Source: Laccaria trichodermophora | Lineage: Eukaryota; Basidiomycota; Agaricomycetes; Agaricales; Hydnangiaceae | Direction: 5' to 3' | DNA: 64,000 nucleotides | Assembly (NCBI GenBank): GCA_018417955.1 | Contig: JACTVC010000024.1 | Location: forward strand, 868,001 to 932,000 | Part shown: piece by piece, positions 44,846 to 56,472 of the stretch | Numbering within the stretch: the first letter of the stretch is position 1 | How the letters are laid out: each line of letters opens with the position of its first letter | Program-made: the position numbers and the translations under genes | The notes under the pieces: generated by a model | Told to the model about the DNA's origin: nothing | What the model saw: the letters and a program-made list of their open reading frames with translations, nothing else | The model's database searches: none

Positions 44846-46534
44846 CAATACTTATCACTCCCCCACCTATTCCTACTGGACTCCGGGACTCCAGTAGGAT
44901 TCCTACTGGATTCCTACCAGATTTTAACAAAATTTCCAAAAAGGCATTTTCACATATTTCTCCATTCCCCCTCCTACTGGACTCCAACTGAACTTAAACA
45001 AATTAGATGAAATGCTCCACACATTGAAGTCCTACTGGATTCCCACTGGAATATCAACTTCAATGTATTACCAAGTCAGAACTTCAAATTTCTATTCAAA
45101 ATTCACATTTAAACAAATGTTGTATTGTGAAATGACAACTAAATACAGAAAGATATTTTACTAATGTAATGAGGGAGGGGGAGGGAGTGATGGAGTGATG
45201 GAGGGAGTGGTGGAGGGAGAGAGCTATGGAAGGAGGGGAAGTGAGTGAAGTGAAATGATGGAGGGGGGAGGGGGTGAGAGAGGTGGAGAGAGGAAGAGAG
45301 GGAGGGAGGGAGGAAGAGAGGGAGGGAGGGAGGAAGAGAGGGAGGGAGAGAAGGATGGTGGGAGAGAGAGAGGGAGGGAGAGAGGGAGGGAGGGAGAGAG
45401 GGGGACAGAGACACATAGGCGGGGTGTTTTTCGAGGGCGGCGGATGTCATTTGTGGGTGGTGGGTGTTTTTCGTGGGCGGCGGTCGTCGTTTGCATGGGC
45501 GGTGGATGTTGTTTGTGGGTGGTGGGTGTTTTTCGTGGGCGGCGGTCGTCGTTTGCATGGGCGGCGGATGTCGTTTGTGGGTGGTGGGTGTTTTTCGTGG
45601 GCGGCGGATGTCGTTTGGGTGTGCTGGGTGTTTTTCATGGGCGGTGGTTGTCGTTTGCATGGGCGGCAGCTGTCGTTCATGGGCGCTGGGCGTTTTTCGT
45701 GGGCAGCAGTTGTTGTTTTCGTGGGTGGCGGGCGTCGTTTGTGGTGGTGGGTGTTATGGTCGTCGTTGGTGGGTGGGAGCGGGTTGTTGCTGTCCCTCGT
45801 CTTTCTTCTTTGTCGTGTTGGTGGGCGCTCATGGTTCGTGGGGGTTGTCATGTCCATGAGTGGGGTCGCCATTGTGTGCCGTGGTCGTTAGTTGTTGTCG
45901 TCTGTTGTGGCCGTTGTTGTTGTCGTGGTCGTGTGTTGTTGTCGTCCGTTGTGGTCGTGGTGGGCGATGTGTTCATGGTGGGTGAGCAAGAGGGTGGTGA
46001 TGGTGGTGTTGTTGAGTGTTGTTGGGTTTGGGCAAAATTCCCACTTGTGGAATTCGCCGATGTCCTTTCTGGGAAGGAGGTCAGTACGTTGGTATATAGA
46101 GCATATAATAATGACCTATAATAATGCCTTCCTAGTGTAACTGGTAAAGTGCTTGTCTTTATAGTATGGTCCCTATGTCCATAAGGTTGAGAGTTCAATT
46201 CTGTCAGGTTGCGCTTTTTTTTATATTATATAATAACAACAACAGTGACAAACTGCTGGTCCTACTGGGCTCCCTGTCCCCGGAAATTCCTACTGGACTC
46301 CTTGTACTGGACTCCTACTGGACTCATTCCTTAAAAATCCAGTAGAATTCCACAATTCCTGGTGATTTGGGATCATTCCAGTAGGAGTTTACTAGGACTC
46401 CACTAGGACTAGGATACAAAATTTGTATGGTGATCAGCCAACATAAAATGTGTCCCAGTCCTAGTCCAGTCTGGTAGGATTCCAGGAATCCAGTAGGAGT
46501 CTGGTAGGAATAGGTGGGGGAGAGTAAAGAGCTC
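44846..46534. mobile_element. Family B element with 8-bp target duplication
   Basis: Starts CAATACTTATCACTCCCCCA and ends with the complement of GAGCTCTTTACTCTCCCCCA. Flanked by AGGTTTTG (44838-44845 and 46535-46542); removing it restores the family A arm. Subterminal words CCTACTGGACTCC / GGAGTCTGGTAGG. Core: G/A-rich tract (45.17-45.41) and GTGGGCGGCGGTCGTCGTTT repeats (45.42-45.75). A tRNA-like unit lies near the right end. Confidence 0.9.
46126..46222 (+). tRNA. tRNA-like polymerase III unit, probably a pseudogene
   Basis: An A-box match TAGTGTAACTG (46133-46143), a B-box match GTTCAATTC (46193-46201) and a T8 run (46215-46222) lie at normal spacing. The T arm forms with one mismatch (GAGAG/CTGTC). 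The acceptor ends and the D stem pair poorly, and an anticodon arm could not be fixed, so no isotype is given. It may be a decayed tRNA gene or a tRNA-derived SINE head. Confidence 0.4.
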
Positions 46535-47869
46535 AGGTTTTGAAATATATTTCATAAGTCTTTATACTGATTTCATTACTGATCTCATATGCCTTCCCTG
46601 GTGATTTCATTGTGCTTTCATTGGAATGTCCAGAGTATTTCATTGCAATTTCATTAGGATGTCTAGGATATTTCATTGTGCTTTCATTAGGATGTCTTAG
46701 GATATTTCATTGTCCTTTCATTAGAATATGCAGGGTATTTCATTGGAATGTCTAGGGTATTTCATTGCACTTTCATTCAAATGTCCAGGATATTTCATTG
46801 CACTTTCATCAGAATATGCAGGGTATTTCATTGACTTTCATTAGAATGTCCAGGATATTTCATTGCACTTTCATTGAATGTTTCATTGTTGACACATGTC
46901 AAGGTCTATCTAATGGGCTCTTGGGAGGGTGGTCACATGACCAAATTCCTAAAATGGTCAGAAAAAGAAAGTTGTAGCCCTGCAATGTAGCTTTCTGAAT
47001 CCATTTGAATCATGTTCAAAAGTGTTCCTGTTGTGGAGATATGAGGAGCATGATTTTCAAAACCACCATGTTTTTTCTTTTCTTGTGCATTTTTCTCCAT
47101 GAAAACAACACCAAACAACATGATTTCAACACCTTTAGAAAGCTAAGAGAAGGGACTACAAATATTGTATTGTGAGAAATTTCATCCAAAAAGGTAGGTG
47201 CATACCCTAAAAGGGAAATTGACACTGAGAGACTACAAAAGATTACTGATAGAGGATTCAGAAAGCTACATTGCAGGGCTACAACTTTCTTTTTCTGACC
47301 ATTTTAGGAATTTTCCTGGACATTTGAATGAAAGGACAATGAAATACCCTGCATATTCTAATGAAAGGACAATGAAATATCCTAAGACATCCTAATGAAA
47401 GCACAATGAAATACTCTGGACATTCCAATGAAAGCACAATGAAATTACCAGGGAAGGCATATGAGATCAGTAATGAAATCAGTATGAAGACTTATGAAAT
47501 ATATCTCAAAACCTCCCCATAGTTTATGAAAACCTCTGACAATTACATGAATGAAATTGATAGGACATCCTAATGAAATGCCTCTCATAAACTTGTGACA
47601 GTTCATATGAAAGGACATGGACCTATGTCCATGTTTAGTGATAAAAGTGGTAGCCACCAGTCAATGGCAAACGATGACATCAGTTGTTGTTCATTGTCTG
47701 GTTGCCATGTTGCTAGCTTATCTGGGCCTTCTGCTTGCCATCATTCCCACCCATTCTATGCTGTGCGTGTGACATGGTCATGGTCAGTGTTGTTGTTGGT
47801 GTTGTTGTTGGCGTCATCAGCATCAATGTTGCAGGCAGTCATGGCTTGAGACAGTGGGGTGGTGGTGAA

Positions 47870-48840
47870 AGGAAGAAGCAACATTGTTTGGTGTTGTTTT
47901 CATGGAGAAAAATACAAAAAAAAAAAAAAAAATGTGACACTTTTGAAAATCTTTTACCTTGTATCTCCACAATAGGAGCATGGTAACTGATCATGTGACC
48001 AACATCCTGACATCCCATTGAATGCACCCTGACAAGCAGAATTCTCATTATCTTGAATTTCTTGACTTTTTGGTCATACAAGATCATAATTCCTTTTGTG
48101 GGTATATATAAATGACCCTGACATGGATCCTGAAGGCAGTGCCTCATATTGTATACACTGCATATACCAACTCTATGTTTTGTAAATTTTCTGCCATTCG
48201 TTTACTAGAAATACCTAAATTTCCTTTTTACAATATGTACCCTGAACTTGACAGCAGCTATCTGGAAATGTGCACAGTACATGTAAACAGTACCCCAACA
48301 TTGTCAACAATGGTTAACATTATGTCTCTGCTGTTTTTACCCTGAACCTGACAACAGCTATTTGGAAATGTGCACAGACCATTTAAACATTACTCCAACA
48401 TTGTCAACAACAGTTAACACCATGTGTATACCTTTTCCCCTTCTTTTCTGATCTTCTGGCTATATTTGCATTAATTACCATATTTAGAAATGTGCACAGA
48501 CCATGTAAACACTACTCCAACATTGTCAACAACAGTCTACATCATCTTTATTCTGATTTTCTGATTTTCTGGCTATATTTGCATTAATATATTTGGAAAT
48601 GCACACAGACCATGTAAGCAATGCCCCAACAACATCACCAAGAGTGAGCACCATCCCAATTTTGTTCTCTTTTTCTCTGCTTTTCTGGTCATATTTGCAT
48701 TAATTACCATATTAGGAAATGCACACAGACCATGTAAACAGTACCCCAACATCACTACCACCATCCTTATTTTTTTTCTGATTTTATTGCTAATTTCTAT
48801 CTGAAAATATAAAACTTGGCATATTTGGCCATTTTTAGTG
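47870..48840. repeat. Remnant of 310-bp module and ~110-bp repeat units
   Basis: A partial module (47885-48000), then units with ATTTGGAAATGCACACAGAC / CCCCAACATTGTCAACA. These are divergent relatives of the units in the 33.4-35.5 kb palindrome. No gene. Confidence 0.65.
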
Positions 48841-49270
48841 TTCATTCCAGTGCCATTCTGTTCTGGTCCATTCCAGGGACTGTTCTGGTGTCAATACCGG
48901 AATAACAATATTCTGTGGCTGGAGTGAAATTTTGGCTGGTAGATTCCACTGGAATGGCACCAGAATCCACTGGAATGACTGGAATCCAGCAGGAATATGT
49001 GGGGCATCACTAAGACCTCTCCATGGATTCCATGGATTCCAGATGGAATTGATATGGAATAACCCAGGGAAGGTAAAGACCTCAACATGGGCAATGATGA
49101 GCCAAGGTGAGCAAGCTCTGTTTCTCCCCCTCCCTCCATCACTCTCCCCCACTCCCTCCCCACCCTTCCATCACTCCCTCCCCCTTCCATCACTCCCCAC
49201 CCTTCCCCCCTCTATGCCTCCCCACTCCCTTCCCCTCTCTATGCCTCCTGACTCCCTTCCCCTCCCTTTA
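48840..49270. mobile_element. Family B element remnants
   Basis: GGAATCCACTGG/CCATTCCAG words end in GTGGGGCATCACTAAGACCTC (about 49021), and a second end, AGGGAAGGTAAAGACCTC, is at about 49083. A C/T tract follows (49.11-49.26). Confidence 0.6.
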
Positions 49271-49400
49271 TTTAGTGTTGAATGTAATAAGTAGTCCCAT
49301 CCCTCCCTCCTCTATGCATGTGTGAATAGAATTCAGTTTCCAGACATCCTCTGTATGTGTCATTTCTTGTGATCCACTGACTGCTTTTGGGGCACAGGAA

Positions 49401-50180
49401 TCAGTATTGGATTGTCTTTGGAGAAAGCATGAGAGGCATGAATAGGGTTTCAGGGAGGATGGCTGTTTCTGGAGACTGAAGGGCATCAGAGCTAAACCAA
49501 TCTCTAATATGTTGCATTGAGCAGTCAGGTTTCAGGTGGGGATGTCGCTTCCTGAGGTGTGAAGGAATGGCATTCAAAGGGAGAAGCATAGAGTGGGGCC
49601 TGCAAATGATAGCTTTCAGCTCTGCACTATACAGAAGGTCACAGGAGGTTTCCAGGTGTTCATTTTTCCGTAAGACAGAGGAACACAAATGAAATTGAGC
49701 TGCATACAATGAGCTTTGTGTGGGCATGAAGTTTTCCATAGTGGAACGTCAGTCTTCAAGGAAGGGTGCCATTTCAGATCTTGTCTTTCTGGGGTTCTTT
49801 GCCAGTCTCAAAGCATAGATTGAATGTCATGTTTTGACAGCTGCTTCTGTTTCCTGTGTAGATCCCCATTGTGCTCACTTTGTTGACTGAGACTCATATT
49901 TCTTCCTGTCAATTTTACATTTCTTGTTTGATAGCAGCAGGTGGGTTAACTCTCCAACTTTTCTCTTCATCAGGAGGTTGTATTCCTCTTTGTCTGAATT
50001 GGAATCATCTTTGTCACCATCCAAGTCACTGTGATAGTCCAAATCAGGTCCAGATGAAGACCTGTCTTCTTCTAATGCTCCATCTTGAATTCCTTTCATG
50101 CATTCACTGACAACTTTCTGGTGAGGGTGAAGTTTTCTGCCATCAGTATGTGCTGGAGCATGCCATGGAGGTGGGAGCAT
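49401..50180 (-). pseudogene. C2H2-like (DUF3505-type) domain fragment
   Basis: The minus frame 50110-49875 region carries an acidic stretch. Frame 49739-49401 reads LLYSAELKAIICRPHSMLLP then AIPSHLRKRHPHLKPD, a pattern resembling the single zinc-finger domain found in fungal proteins next to helicase-like genes. The second cysteine expected in C..C appears replaced. Frames do not join cleanly, so I call it a decayed fragment; the assignment is tentative. Confidence 0.35.
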
Positions 50181-50529
50181 GACTCTTTCGAATAAAAGTA
50201 CTGTTTGAACACCATTTCCTGGTACTGATTAATATCAGATATAATTGAGAGCTTGATTATACCCTGGGACTGCATAGTAGTACTCTGTGAGACCTGCACT
50301 TGCACTTTGATTGTGTCTTCAATGATAGTATTTAGTTAGGGATGGAGTGCTTTTGGGCAAAAACAAAACAATTCCATCTTCCTTGGCAAGCTCCTCAGGC
50401 ATTGCGGATTGGGAAAAATGAATGGGAATATGGAGCAATTGGTGGCCAACAGCCTGCAAACAAAAATTGATGACCCTGGATAACCCTGATAGGCCATAGT
50501 TGAATATTTTTTATTCCATTTCCAACAAA

Positions 50530-53297
50530 AGAAATTTCAATTTCACAAGCTCATGTCTGGCAAGCATTTGTTCAACAATCTGTTCGCACAATTGCTGAAG
50601 AATCTGGAATTGATGCTGAATTTGATGATGGATTGAATATCAAAGAAGTTACTACTTGGGCATTTTCACTCTTGGGGGAAGATGGAGTCATCAGAGCTTC
50701 AGAAGGACATGCATGTGATGAATGTACTCAAAAATGCAAAGATACAAGTGATGTGGTTTTCAATAATCCAGCAGCAGTTGTTGGTGTTGATGCCACAGAT
50801 GATGATATTCCTGCTTTGGCAGCAGCTCTTGAAGAAATGGAAGTTGATGCACCTCAGGTCACTTCAGATAATGAGATGGATACTGATGATATCCCAAACA
50901 TAAAAATGGTTGTTCTTGATGGTATAGTCATGGGTCCTCAGGTAAATGACTTTTACATTTTGTTCATGGAGTTTGTTTGTTCAAAATGATTTTTTCTAGC
51001 ACTGTGCATATGAGAATTGCACTAATGACCTCTCTAACTCTCATGGTGGATCTCTATGTGATATACATCACATAATGCTTGCTACTCAATGCTTGGTCTG
51101 TGACTGTAATAACCGAAGAGTGGAAAGAACACTTGCATGTCAACAGCACCAACCACAGTGGCGTAAACATACAAAGAACAGCAAATGCCACAACCAGGCT
51201 GGAGTTCGCCAGATGTTACAATGACCTGGGGAGAATAATCCTTAGGAGCCCCATTGCAGAGGACCAAATCCCCAACAACATGATGAACCAAATGAAGAGA
51301 GTGGTGCTTACCATCCAAATCATAAAACCATGGCCTAGGCCAGGAAGGCCTTGTGCATAGCTCCACATACTTTTATGAAAAGTATATCATATATATCCCA
51401 GGCTCTTTTATGATAAGGATTTTTTTCATAAGAGGCCTTGTGCATTTCAATAACTTTTCATTGCTGCTGGCATTCCCATTGGGTGCTTTTCATTGCAGGC
51501 CAGCCCTTTTCATTGACTGCTTTTCATTGCTGCTGGTATATTCATTGGTAGCTTTTCATTGCAGGTCAGGATATTTTATTGGATACTTTTCATTGCAGGC
51601 CAGCTCTTTTCATTGACCACTTTTCATTGCTGCTGGTAATTTCATTGGGTACTTTTCATTGTGGGCCAGCCCTTTTCATTGGCTGCTGTCAGGTGGGTCA
51701 TCAGGAGAGTGGTCACATGACCAGTTGCCTAAAATGGTTAAAAAACAAAAATTGTAGTCCTGCACTGTAGCTTTCTGAATCTGTTTGAATTATGTTGTAA
51801 AGTGGTTTCATTGTAGAGATATGAGGTAAAAGATTTTTCTCCATGAAAACAAAACCAAACAAGATGATTTCAACACATTTAGAAAGCCAAAAGAAGAAGC
51901 TACAATTATCATATTGTGGGAAAATTGAGCCAAAAAGGAAGGTGCATACCTCAAAAGGGAAATTGACATGGACAGCCTGCAAAAGGCTACAAGACTACAA
52001 TTTTTGTTTTTTAACCATTTTAGGCAACTGGTCATGTGACCACTCTCCTGATGACCCACCTGACAGCAGCCAATGAAAAGGGCTGGCCTGCAATGAAAAG
52101 CAATCATCAATGAAAAGGGCTGGCCCACAATGAACAGTACCCAATGAAATTACCAGCAGCAATGAAAAGTGGTCAATGAAAAGAGCTGGCCTGCAATGAA
52201 AAGTATCCAATAAAATATCCTGACCTGCAATGAAAAGCTACCAATGAATATACCAGCAGCAATGAAAAGCAGTCAATGAAAAGGGCTGGCCTGCAATGAA
52301 AAGTATCCAATGAAATATCCTAGAGAGCAATGAAAAGCTGCCAATGAAATATCCTAGAGAGCAATGAAAAGCTACCAATGAAATATCCTAGCCTGCAATG
52401 AAAAGTGGTCAATGAAATGGGCTGGCCTGCAATGAAAAGCACCCAATGAAAATGCCAGCAGCAATGAAAAGTTATTGAAATGCACAAGGCCTCTTATGAA
52501 AAAAATCCTTATCATAAAAGGGCCTGGGATATATACGATATACTTTTCATAAAAGTATGTGGAGCTATGCACAAGGCCTTCCTGGCCTAGGCCATGGTTT
52601 TATGATAAAATATGGTAAGGACCAGTGATGAAGAACCACAACCCCCTCCCAATTACTTTTGTGCTGCTAGATTCAACTGTGTTGAAACTATTTGTGCACC
52701 TTGTGGTGTTGTTATTGCATGGGCCAAGTTTCCAAAATCAGAATCACCAACCAATATTTTGAACTTTCTAGCAAAGGTTTATCCAACAGAAGAATCAAGG
52801 CCTGATTATATCTGTATTGATAAAGGTTGTCAAGTGCTTGCAACAGCAGTAGCAAATGGAAGTTGAGAGATTTGGAAAAAGACTACTAGATTTATTGTGG
52901 ATGCCTATCACTATATCAATCATTGAGTGGCAGACTTCTTATGTTGGAAATACTGTAATCCTTCACCTGGAGATGGATCTGCTCCAAATCTTGTAGTTAT
53001 GGCCTATGATAAGAATGGACAACCATATTTGAAGTGAGCTTTCAATACACAGGTAATCAATGATTTATTTTCATTAAATATCAGCTCAATACTATAATTC
53101 TTTTAGGTTTGCAAGCAGCTCAATGCATGGCTTGGTGGTTATCAATCAATTCTCAAACGTATGACACCAGGAAATTTTAACTGGTTTTTACACACCATGT
53201 TATTCTATCACACAAAGTATGTCATCCACAAACAGGAGATGGAGAAATCAGATGGAGATGAAGAGGAAAACTTGGGTTTAGATGAAGATGTTCAAGA
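50530..53297 (+). pseudogene. KDZ-associated CxC5/CxC6-type gene, interrupted copy
   Basis: Pieces: 50.53-50.94 (AHVWQAFVQQSVRTIAEESG, then GHACDECTQKC and AAVVGVDATDDD); intron about 50942-50999; 51.00-51.30 (HCAYENCTNDLSNSHGGSLC, CLVCDCNNRRVERTLACQQH: the cysteine cluster); family A element 51300-52627; 52.64-53.05 (NYFCAARFNCVETICAPCGV, RPDYICIDKGCQVL, CNPSPGDGSAPNLV); intron about 53053-53106; 53.11-53.30 (CKQLNAWLGGYQSILKRMTP, GNFNWFLHTMLFYH). The last codons lie beyond the copia element at 61235-61248. Stops sit at 52864, 52924 and 53035, the latter two where relatives have Arg. These proteins accompany KDZ transposons; their role is not established. Confidence 0.8.
51300..52627. mobile_element. 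Family A-related element with target duplication
   Basis: Starts AGTGGTGCTTACCATCC and ends with the complement of CACTGGTCCTTACCAT. Flanked by ATGAAGAG (51292-51299) and ATGAAGAA (52628-52635). Inverted arms include CCATGGCCTAGGCCAGGAAG and CTTTTATGAAAAGTATA. CAATGAAAAGC/GCTTTTCATTG words surround one and a half copies of the 310-bp module. Inserted in the CxC gene. Confidence 0.85.
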
Positions 53298-53415
53298 TGT
53301 TAATATACAAGTCACGTGCTCCTGTGTCTTACTCCTATACTACGTAGTCTAACACCTACATACTGAGTCACTACATGTCTAATACACTCTTGCTTCCTGC
53401 CTCCATCTCTCAACA
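53298..53415 (+). repeat. 5' LTR
   Basis: 118 bp, TG..CA ends. It differs from the 3' LTR at three positions. Two adjacent-word differences (ACATAC versus ATGTAC) and one ACATG versus ACGTG are all explained by loss of CpG from a common ACGTAC/ACGTG. Confidence 0.95.
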
Positions 53416-53434
53416 GGTTATGGGCCCCGGAGAC
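53416..53434 (+). promoter_or_regulatory. Primer binding site, initiator tRNA-Met half-molecule type
   Basis: GGTTATGGGCCCC begins at the LTR edge. It is complementary to the anticodon-arm region of initiator tRNA-Met, as in Drosophila copia, rather than to a tRNA 3' end. Confidence 0.65.
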
Positions 53435-53490
53435 GCTTAAATTTGTATTGGATTTTCCAAACATTTTAAAGTTGAACTAAAACTGTCAAC

Positions 53491-54147
53491 ATGTTGATTC
53501 ACAATGAGAATTCTAGTCGACAACTTACTCATCAGGGATCACCCCTATTCACACCACCACCACGAGACGACACGGACAATAATCTATACACGCTACCATC
53601 TATCGAGGCTGTACGAGGCATGGAAAACGCCGCTATCATCAAATTATCAAGCAACAATCATCTGAATGCTATGAATTGGATCGTATGGTGTGAATGCATG
53701 CACATCATTCTGAAACTCTGTGAAGTCTATGAATATATGCAGGGGGAAATCAAAAGACCAAATCCTCTTATCGACCCACAAGGCACAAGGAACTGGTCTA
53801 AAAACGACAACTTTGCAAAGCATCTGTTAACATCAAACATCAGTACCACCGAGATGATGAACCTCAGACGACCTGGTACTTCTTCTGAGTGCTGGAAGCA
53901 ACTCCTTGCACTTTATGAGAACAAAACTCATGACACCATCATCGCCTACACATGCAATTTACACAAATTACGAGCAGCCGATGGGGACAACATCCCCAAA
54001 CATCTTGTCCAACTGCGACAATATTACCTTCGAATTAATCTCACTGCTGACCCCAACTTCTGGATCTCTGACGCTCAATTCAAGGTCATCATATCTTTGT
54101 CTTTACCCCAATCTTGGGATAGTTTCACTGAAGACTATGTTGGATGA
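53491..54147 (+). pseudogene. copia gag, N-terminal part
   Basis: 218 codons from ATG 53491. Contains IKLSSNNHLNAMNWIVWCE (the usual start of copia gag), LRRPGTSSECWKQLLALYEN and LRAADGDNIPKHLVQLRQYY. The frame ends at TGA 54145, and the zinc-knuckle part follows in another frame from 54184, so a frameshift separates the two. Gag forms the particle shell. Confidence 0.85.
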
Positions 54148-54183
54148 AGGACCGACATCGTCGAGACAAATCCGAAGAAATTA

Positions 54184-56472
54184 ATGACTTCTCAAGAATT
54201 TATTGGTATTATATGCGAGGAATATGTGCGGAGGACCAGGCATGAAGATGAATTGACCAATTTTGCAATTCACAACCCCAATAACAAACCTCCCAAACCA
54301 AATCTCACACAGTGCATCAGTAGCTGCAGTAACGCCACATCCAGTAACACATCCGAAAAATGGTGTTCACACTGCAAGCGCAAGAACCACAACACTACCG
54401 ATTGCTACTTCCTCAATGACACCCAGGCATGCGGATACTGCGGCAAGAAGGGGCACATCGACAAAAATTGTCGAGAGAAGAGGAAGAAGGAGAAGGCAGA
54501 CAGGGGAAAGAAAAGGAAGTCTGAGGGTAACGGAGGAGGTGATTCAAAGAAACAAAGGAAGGAAGTCGCAAATGTGGTGGAAGATGAGATTATTACCTTC
54601 TTTGCTAATGAAGAAGATGGACAGGACTTTAATTATGACACATTTGATGTTTCCAATAGCTTGGCAATGGATGAGCGTGTTTCTTATTATGATGACTGGG
54701 TTGCAGACACTGGAACCACCTCTCACATCTGTAATCAATGCACAGCCTTCACAACTTATCAAACACTGGGTGACAAAATTGTCTCTGGTGTTGGAGGCTT
54801 AAAAACCACTGTCCATGGCATCGGAACAGTTGAAGTCGAATCCATTCACAAAGAAAATAAATATATCTTGCAATTGGAAAATGTCCTGCATATCCCTTCA
54901 AATCCCAACAACCTTTTCTCACTTGGGTGCTGGGATACATCTGGAGGAAGATATACTGGAGGGGGAGGCACTATTACTCTCATCACAAAAGATGGGAAAT
55001 CAATTGCTCAATGCAAGAAGGTCACCAATAATTTGTATCAAATGAAATTAACCATTCAAAAACCTGGTTCTTCTACCAACAAATCTGCAATTGTAGCACC
55101 TCAAACTTACCTCACCTCTGAGCCTACTCAAAGCTGGGAAACTTGGCACAAAAGATTTGGCCATATCAGCTATTCTGGTCTACAAAAATTATTAGACTGC
55201 AAACTTGTCAATGGATTCAACATTGATACCCAGACACCTAAACCAGAATGTATCACTTGCACAGAAGCAAAGCAAACTGTCAAACCATTCAATGAATCTT
55301 CTGAACGAGTGACAGAACTTGGGGAACTCATGCATATCAATATGTGGGGAAAATACCGCATTTCCTCCATCAATGGAAAACAATACTATGTTGTTTTCGT
55401 CGATGATCGTGGACGATATACATCCCTAGACTTTACTAAAGGAAAGGATGAAGCTGTTCAAAGCATCAAAAATTATGTGACACACCTTAAAACTCTTGGG
55501 AGAAACCCAAAAGCACTACGCTTCGACCATGGGAAAAAATTTGTAAATCAAGACCTTCGGAACTGATGTGCAGAACAGGGAATAAAAATTCAAACAACAG
55601 CTCCCTATTCACCATCCCAAAATGGAGTTGCTGAACACATGAATCAAACACTGGTGGAGCTCGCACAGGCAATGATTAATGCTCAGTCTTCCAGAATTTC
55701 TTTGGGAACTAGCTGTAGCTCATGCTGCCTACCTAAGAAATCGAGCTTTCACTTCACCTCTTGGCGACCACATACCATACGAGATTTGGCATAATAAAAA
55801 GCCAAACATCTCTCATCTTCGAGAATTTGGGGCACCTGTCTGGATCCTACATCAAGGACAGGCTAAACAACAAAAATTACAACCAAAATGAAAGCGATGA
55901 GCCTATGTGGGCTATGATGATGGCTCTAATTCTGTGCTTTACTACAGTGCAGAAACACGCAAGATTTTATCCTCACCGTATTTCCGTTTCCTCACCCAAA
56001 CAAGTACTCCACCAGCTGCTGATGACATTGAAATTGATCCAGCACCTGAAGGGGAGAAAGGGGAGAAAATACCTGTAACAATTACAGATGAATTAAATAA
56101 AAACGGAAAACATACAACCGAAGACAACTTCGAATGAAAAACAAGAGAGAAAAGAGTTGATTATCAAGCTCTAAATGATCCCTTCCCTGATGAACTTGAT
56201 GAGCAGGGGAATCTTATCATCTACAGTGATGATGAGATAATATATGCCATTACTGCAGGGGATGAGTACAACAGTCTCAAAGAAGCAAAGGCCTCAATTG
56301 ACTGGCCAGAATGGCAGAGTGCTATGGATATCGAAATTAAACAACTCCAAGAAATGGGAACTTGGAAACTGGTTGATCTACCTCCCAATGCCATACCTAT
56401 TGCAAATAAATGGGTGTATATCAAGAAGTGAGACCAACTTGGTGAACTCATCAAATACAAAGTACGACTGGT
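54184..56472 (+). pseudogene. copia gag C-terminus, protease, integrase, start of reverse transcriptase
   Basis: Two zinc knuckles (CSHCKRKNHNTTDC and CGYCGKKGHIDKNC), protease motif WVADTGTTSHIC, pre-integrase WHKRFGHISYSGLQKLL, then integrase: MHINMWGKY where Asp is usual at the N, VFVDDRGRYT, FDHGKKFVN, and PYSPSQNGVAEHMN with the Glu. Stop at 55564-55566, then further shifts. LREFGAPVWI, WPEWQSAMDIEIKQLQEMGT and IANKWVYIKK lead to a stop at 56429-56431 where Arg is expected. The frame is cut at 56472 inside KVRLV by the palindromic insert. Confidence 0.9.

Larger units (their letters stand above)
44688..47661. mobile_element. Family A element interrupted by a family B element
   Basis: Starts CACTAGTGGGAACCATTC; ends with the complement of ACTGGTGGCTACCACTTTTA. 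Arms share GACATGGGTCCATGTTCTTT-like sequence, ATCATTAGGATGTCCTATC and CTATGGGGAGGTTTTG. The interior has TTTCATTGCACTTTCATTAG words and one 310-bp module (46925-47225). The left arm is split at 44846-46534. The outer flanks (AGATGGTG and CAATGGCA) are not a good duplication. Confidence 0.8.
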
